Shown here one piece after another: positions 60,052 to 64,000 of a stretch of DNA of 64,000 bases. The stretch comes from Deltaproteobacteria bacterium (lineage in GTDB: Bacteria; Bdellovibrionota; Bdellovibrionia; Bdellovibrionales; JAMPXM01): positions 124,001 to 188,000 of the forward strand of contig JAFLCB010000008.1 in NCBI GenBank assembly GCA_017302795.1. Reading direction: 5' to 3'. The notes beneath the pieces are model-generated. The model ran no database searches, was not told where the DNA came from, and saw nothing but the letters and a program-made list of their open reading frames with translations. Both the position numbers and the translations under genes were made by a program. The stretch's first letter is position 1. Each line of letters begins with the position of its first letter.

Positions 60052-62244
60052 ATGGAAATTTCACGCGAGAAAGATTCTAAGCGACAAGGAACTGACAGCA
60101 TGAGCATTCAAGAGTCTATTCGTATAGTACCTAAAGATGATGTGGCCCTTATTGAATTTGATTTAGTCGGCGAAAAGGCTAATAAATTTTCGACACCGGT
60201 CATGGTTCGTTTCAAAGAAGTTTTGGAAGAGGTCGGACGAGGGCCTTACGCAGCCGCAGTTATTGTTTCTAGGAAACCGTCTATTTTTATAGCTGGCGCG
60301 GATATCGATGAAATTCGAGCGATGAAGAAAGTCGATGACTTCAAATCTGCAATTACCAAAGCTCACGATATTTTCGGACTTATTGAACAGATGAAAATCC
60401 CGGTGATAGCGGCTGTTAACGGCGCATGCATGGGCGGCGGTTGTGAAATGATACTTGCCTGCGATTACCGTTTCGCGAGCGACGATCCGTCCACTAAAAT
60501 CGGTCTACCGGAAGTGAAGCTAGGAATTATTCCAGGTTTCGGCGGCTGCGTTAGACTTCCGCGAGTCATCGGTTATCAAGCGGCGCTCGATATCATCGTC
60601 AAAGGTGGCGCGGTCGATTCTCGCAAAGCAGAAAAGCTGGGACTTGTCGACCAAGTCATGCACCCGTCGCTTCTAGAAAAACGCGCGATTGAATTCGCTA
60701 GACAAATTGCAAATAAAGGAAAGCGTCGCAAACAGTACCAACCGAAAGGTGCGGTGATGGCTGCGATGGAACTCCTGCCGGCCAGATTGTTTGTATTTGG
60801 CCAGTGGAAGAAGGGGACGCTCAAAGAAACCTCTGGGCATTACCCAGCACCCGTCAAAGCTATCGAAGTGGTTGAAAAGACCTATGGGATGTCGGACCAA
60901 ACGGCGGCACTAAAAATCGAAATGGACGGCTTTTGCGAAGTGGCCGTCACTGACGTTTCAAAAAATCTAATCAATGTGTTCTTTTTGATGGAGTCCGTGA
61001 AAAAGAAGACGGGTGTTTCTGGCGACGTGAAAGCGCGCCCAGTGAAGTCACTTGGAGTGCTTGGCGCGGGCACCATGGGTGGAGGCATCGCTTACGTCGC
61101 TGCTGACAAGGGAATCGACGTCCGCATGAAGGATATCAATTATCCAGCGGTCGCCCTTGGTCTTCGCCATGCCCGTGATCTTTGGGATAAACTTGTAAAG
61201 CGCAAAAAAATCGATCGGTACGAATTCAATCGGAAGATGGCGAAGGTCACCGGTGGCTTGGATTTCGCTGGCTTCAAGCAACTCGACGTTGTGGTTGAAG
61301 CCATCGTTGAAGACATGGGGATCAAAAAGAAAGTCATCGCTGAAACAGCTGCCAACTGCCGGCCAGATTGTATTATTGCGACGAACACGTCGTCCTTGTC
61401 CGTCACAGAAATGGCGAAAGGGCACCCGCATCCAGAAAATTTTGTCGGGATGCACTTTTTCAACCCAGTCCACAAAATGCCTTTGGTGGAAGTCATCCGC
61501 GGGGAAAAATCCAGCGATGAAGCAGTAGCCACGATCTTTGAACTCTCGAAAAAAATGGGCAAACTTCCGGTGGTCGTAAAAGACGGTCCTGGATTTTTGG
61601 TGAACCGAATTCTAGTACCGTACTTGATCGAAGCGGCGTGGCTTCTTCAAGACGGGATGTCGGTCGAAACAGTGGATCGCCGATACAAACATGAATTCGG
61701 TATGCCGATGGGGCCGTTTGCTTTGATGGACGAAATCGGAATTGATGTTTGCATCAAAGTTTCTAAAATCTTTCACGAATCGCTTGGCGAAAGGATTATG
61801 ATTCCGCCGGTGATGAAGAAGCTTTCAGAAAACAAAGAGCGCCTCGGGAAAAAGAGCGGAAAAGGATTTTATGTTTACGACGAGAAAGGGAAGTCGTTAG
61901 GAGTAGACGCGACAGTTTATTCCGAGCTCGGGCTTCAGGCGCCAAGCGATAAGCTCTCGGCCGAGGAAACCGTTCGTCGCGGAATCTTCCCTATGATCAA
62001 CGAAGCGGCCCTTGCGCTGATTGAAGAGCATGTGGTCGAAACGGCTGATGAAGTCGATCTCGGTATGATCACTGGGACGGGCTTTCCGCCATTCCGCGGA
62101 GGACTGCTTCGATATGCAGACTCGGTTGGTGCGAAGATCATTTGCGACGAGCTTGAGGTTCTAGCTGGAAAATACGGCGAGCGCTTCAAGCCATGTACAC
62201 CACTTAAGAACATGGCGAAGACCGACCGTAAGTTTTATTCTTAA
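60052..62244 (+). CDS. Multifunctional fatty-acid oxidation protein (enoyl-CoA hydratase/3-hydroxyacyl-CoA dehydrogenase), FadJ/FadB-like
   Basis: A 730-residue fusion. The N-terminal crotonase domain has the oxyanion loop NGACMGGGCEMILACDYRF near residue 123 and GLPEVKLGIIPGFGG near 146. The NAD-binding dehydrogenase starts with GVLGAGTMGGGIAYVAADKG near residue 336; EAIVEDMGIKKKV and the catalytic HFFNPVHKMPLVEV follow, then two C-terminal helical dehydrogenase domains. It catalyses hydration and NAD-dependent oxidation in beta-oxidation. ATG at 60052 is used; in-frame ATG at 60100 with AAGGAA upstream is a plausible alternative. It pairs with the upstream thiolase to form the trifunctional complex. 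Confidence 0.93.
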   Translation: MEISREKDSKRQGTDSMSIQESIRIVPKDDVALIEFDLVGEKANKFSTPVMVRFKEVLEEVGRGPYAAAVIVSRKPSIFIAGADIDEIRAMKKVDDFKSAITKAHDIFGLIEQMKIPVIAAVNGACMGGGCEMILACDYRFASDDPSTKIGLPEVKLGIIPGFGGCVRLPRVIGYQAALDIIVKGGAVDSRKAEKLGLVDQVMHPSLLEKRAIEFARQIANKGKRRKQYQPKGAVMAAMELLPARLFVFGQWKKGTLKETSGHYPAPVKAIEVVEKTYGMSDQTAALKIEMDGFCEVAVTDVSKNLINVFFLMESVKKKTGVSGDVKARPVKSLGVLGAGTMGGGIAYVAADKGIDVRMKDINYPAVALGLRHARDLWDKLVKRKKIDRYEFNRKMAKVTGGLDFAGFKQLDVVVEAIVEDMGIKKKVIAETAANCRPDCIIATNTSSLSVTEMAKGHPHPENFVGMHFFNPVHKMPLVEVIRGEKSSDEAVATIFELSKKMGKLPVVVKDGPGFLVNRILVPYLIEAAWLLQDGMSVETVDRRYKHEFGMPMGPFALMDEIGIDVCIKVSKIFHESLGERIMIPPVMKKLSENKERLGKKSGKGFYVYDEKGKSLGVDATVYSELGLQAPSDKLSAEETVRRGIFPMINEAALALIEEHVVETADEVDLGMITGTGFPPFRGGLLRYADSVGAKIICDELEVLAGKYGERFKPCTPLKNMAKTDRKFYS

Positions 62245-62252
62245 TGCTGCAG

Positions 62253-62281
62253 AAAGGCCCTCGCTAGCTATGGGGGTCTTT
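62253..62281 (+). terminator. Terminator after the beta-oxidation operon
   Basis: AAAGGCCCTC (62253-62262) pairs with GGGGGTCTTT (62272-62281) over 10 positions with two G-T pairs and a 9-base loop, and is followed by AGCTTTT. It begins 8 bases after the stop of the multifunctional enzyme gene. Confidence 0.65.
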
Positions 62282-62485
62282 AGCTTTTGATTCGTCGGAT
62301 CTGGTGTCTAGGGTTTGAACAGCTGTCATCTGTGCTTGTCACACTTGAACCGGGCTGTCTCTTTTGATTCTGATCTATGAATAAATGAAGCTTGGCCTCA
62401 ATGCCCCTCAATGCCGATGGCCCGAGCCTTGCCCTACCTGTATATGCGTCTCCAAATGGAGTCGCGTGAAAGCAGGAGGTCCACA

Positions 62486-63205
62486 ATGAAGACGTGCATA
62501 ACGACACAAGCGGCGCCTAAGCACAAGGCGGCCTCGCCTAACAGGCCAATGTCGTCCATCAAGAATGTCGTCGCTTTATTGCTGGCAACGCTCAGTCTAG
62601 CCGCCTGTAGTAAGGAAGAAGGCTCTACGCCAATCATGGGTCGCAACGGTCAAGCGATCAACATCGCTGCCGCTGCAGGAATCTCATTAAATGGTTGGGT
62701 CATTGTCGATGCTTCTCAACAAGATTTGTTTCAAGATGCCGTCACTGGGTTTGTAGAAGCAGCCATGCCGGCCGAGTACTTGGGCTATGTTTCCGGACGC
62801 GCCACTGGCGGTACCGGATTTTTCGTCGGCGGAAAAGTAGAACTTCAGACCGGAATTCTCAGTGCAACGGCTAGCAATCCGCAAACAAACGTGCGCTTAG
62901 ATTCGAAGCTTTTGGTCGGGATCTATGATGAGTTTACGGGACGTCCCGATGCCAGCGGAAAAGTAGTCGAGCCGATTTCGCGCTACCTCACGCAGTCGTC
63001 TGGCTACGTTCAAGGGAACCGCGCTATTTTGAAGTTTACAGATTCTTTAGGTTCGATCGAAATCGATGGCACATTCGATTCGAACACTTTCGAGGGAACA
63101 GTTACTTACGACAACCTCCGTCGCCACGACGGCCAAGGCGAAGGCGCTGCTGGAAATATAGGATGGATTCAAGTTCCTACCTGTCAGTTCTTCCGCTGTC
63201 GATAA
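62486..63205 (+). CDS. Lipoprotein of unknown function
   Basis: A 239-residue protein. A polar stretch of about 25 residues precedes a hydrophobic core VVALLLATLSL and the lipobox LAAC (Cys near residue 41), so it is a lipoprotein with an unusually long N-region. The mature part is Gly/Ser/Thr-rich with repeating beta-strand patterns (GYVSGRATGGTGFFVGGKVELQ) and ends in CQFFRCR. ATG at 62486 has AGGAGG 7 bases upstream, the best ribosome site nearby, so it is preferred over ATG at 62549, which would shorten the leader to the usual length, and over 62411. No family recognised. Confidence 0.65.
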   Translation: MKTCITTQAAPKHKAASPNRPMSSIKNVVALLLATLSLAACSKEEGSTPIMGRNGQAINIAAAAGISLNGWVIVDASQQDLFQDAVTGFVEAAMPAEYLGYVSGRATGGTGFFVGGKVELQTGILSATASNPQTNVRLDSKLLVGIYDEFTGRPDASGKVVEPISRYLTQSSGYVQGNRAILKFTDSLGSIEIDGTFDSNTFEGTVTYDNLRRHDGQGEGAAGNIGWIQVPTCQFFRCR

Positions 63206-63240
63206 TCTGATTGGAAAGTCTAACGCATAGTACCCACATT

Positions 63241-63255
63241 GCTCCGTCGCGGAGC
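63241..63255 (+). terminator. Short hairpin after the lipoprotein gene
   Basis: Perfect 6-bp stem GCTCCG/CGGAGC with loop TCG, 36 bases after the lipoprotein stop, followed by GAAAATTT. No proper T run, so termination is uncertain. Confidence 0.4.
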
Positions 63256-63314
63256 GAAAATTTCGATGTGAAAAGTTTGATTTCGCTGCTGGATGCACCA
63301 CACAATGGCGGCGT

Positions 63315-64000
63315 ATGCCGCAATCTTCACTCCCTCTGCAACGTTCCCCATTTTCCTTTTCGCGCTCGACTTTGGATTGCGTTGTCGGTGGACGTTCGGC
63401 GCTCGATCTTTCGCGCCTTGAAATTTTCACGAAATCAGAAGCAAGAGAGTTCGTTCAAACGTACGGTTACGATCTCGATAACCCGGCCGAGCGAGACGAG
63501 CTCTGGGCCACGCATCGACGCGCATTAGCGATGATCCGCGAACAGCTTTTGGATGAGGGCGAGGAAGTCCCCGCTGAGATCTCTGACCCCACGATGCTGG
63601 ATGATTTGTCGGATCTTTTGCTGTTGGCCAGTAGTCGCGAACCTGGCGCTGCTCATTTGCAAAAGTGGGCTTGTGCACTGTTAAAGGTAATGCACGTGTA
63701 CGTGCACCTGCGAAACGATTTGTTTTCCGCATTTCGAGACGAAATTCAGCGCCAAATTCTAAAGCCTCTTGAGGCGGCCATTTCGATCGAGGATGGACGG
63801 ACTTTTATAAACGCGTCCGAGCGGTTTGAGCTCGGTCGTTTTGAAGTGAAGCCATTTAAAACAACGGCATCGTCGGTGATCAAACTTCTTGCGCGTCCCG
63901 AGAGAGTGGCGTTGACGCTACTTGATAAGCTAGGCGTCCGATTTGTGACGAAGAACGTTTTTGATTCTTTTCGAATTGTCAGGTTTCTAGTTGAATCTCA
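63315..64000 (+). CDS. Conserved hypothetical protein, TIGR04552-like (incomplete at the window edge)
   Basis: The frame is open from 63243 through the end of the window. From ATG at 63315 it gives 228 visible residues. LDCVVGGRSALDLSRLEIFTKSEAREFVQTYGYDL near the start and the later ALLKVMHVYVHLRNDLF and GVRFVTKNVFDSFRIVRFL resemble, as far as I recall, a family of unknown function in myxobacteria and bdellovibrios. In-frame TTG at 63372, right before the conserved start, is an alternative. Residues 1-19 from ATG are Ser/Pro-rich. The 3' end is outside the window. Confidence 0.6.
   Translation, partial: MPQSSLPLQRSPFSFSRSTLDCVVGGRSALDLSRLEIFTKSEAREFVQTYGYDLDNPAERDELWATHRRALAMIREQLLDEGEEVPAEISDPTMLDDLSDLLLLASSREPGAAHLQKWACALLKVMHVYVHLRNDLFSAFRDEIQRQILKPLEAAISIEDGRTFINASERFELGRFEVKPFKTTASSVIKLLARPERVALTLLDKLGVRFVTKNVFDSFRIVRFLVES

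Noticed and set aside
63427-63732. Minus-strand open frame of 101 residues near the window end
   Set aside because: The plus-strand frame runs open through the window edge and has the better family-like sequence, so this is its shadow.

Overview
The window is a dense, almost fully coding bacterial chromosome segment of moderate G+C. It carries about 53 protein genes, no recognisable rRNA or tRNA, and no insertion sequence, phage or CRISPR array. The gene content suggests a Bdellovibrio-like organism (Bdellovibrionota, formerly in the deltaproteobacteria). Pointers are the many exported proteins of unknown function, cell-wall recycling enzymes, an exported circularly permuted ATP-grasp protein, a GlnD-type PII uridylyltransferase, and a C-terminal fragment resembling a family known mainly from myxobacteria and bdellovibrios. 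The assignment is an inference from gene families, not from a marker gene.

Layout. 1-3400: tail of an unknown gene, a YbgC-like thioesterase, class II fructose-1,6-bisphosphatase (glpX), then small conserved hypotheticals. 4220-10682: tilS, ftsH, then cdaA-cdaR-glmM-tsaE (c-di-AMP synthesis, its regulator, cell-wall precursor synthesis, tRNA t6A). Two tandem REP-like double-hairpin units lie between ftsH and cdaA. 10686-12908 (minus): a long protein with a linker-rich middle. 13004-21206: a tRNA/RNA-processing and GTPase operon (cysteine desulfurase, mnmA, mtaB, rnc, era, der) ending in a sodium-coupled transporter; nearly every junction overlaps. 21196-25339 (minus): a giant DUF3857/transglutaminase-like/TPR protein whose expected catalytic Cys is Ser, and an outer-membrane beta-barrel protein. 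25614-37461: a complete purine biosynthesis run (purM, purN, unknown, purB, purC, purS, purQ, purL, purF) continuing into an LD-carboxypeptidase and a serine beta-lactamase-like hydrolase. The opposing mpl ligase gene is separated from it by a 48-bp perfect palindrome. 39324-43599: the exported ATP-grasp protein and a lipoprotein prolyl oligopeptidase. 43690-48806: mutS and glnD. 48807-49231: a 425-bp non-coding leader in front of a small LuxR-type regulator. 49877-51897: an unknown, a small membrane protein and an acyl-CoA thioesterase. 51894-58379 (minus): maeB, an exported unknown, hflX (apparently without a standard start codon), a HExxH protein and another exported unknown. 58638-62244: a two-gene beta-oxidation operon (thiolase plus multifunctional FadJ/FadB-like protein). 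62486-64000: a lipoprotein and a truncated gene.

How the genes work together: purine synthesis runs as one translationally coupled unit. LD-carboxypeptidase would convert recycled tetrapeptide to the tripeptide that Mpl ligates to UDP-MurNAc. The desulfurase can feed sulfur to MnmA. Thiolase and FadJ complete fatty-acid oxidation, with malic enzyme on the divergent side linking acetyl-CoA and C4 metabolism. The observations most worth following up are the non-canonical hflX start, the covarying tandem hairpins before cdaA, the palindrome before mpl, the exported ATP-grasp protein, and the unknown gene locked inside the purine operon.
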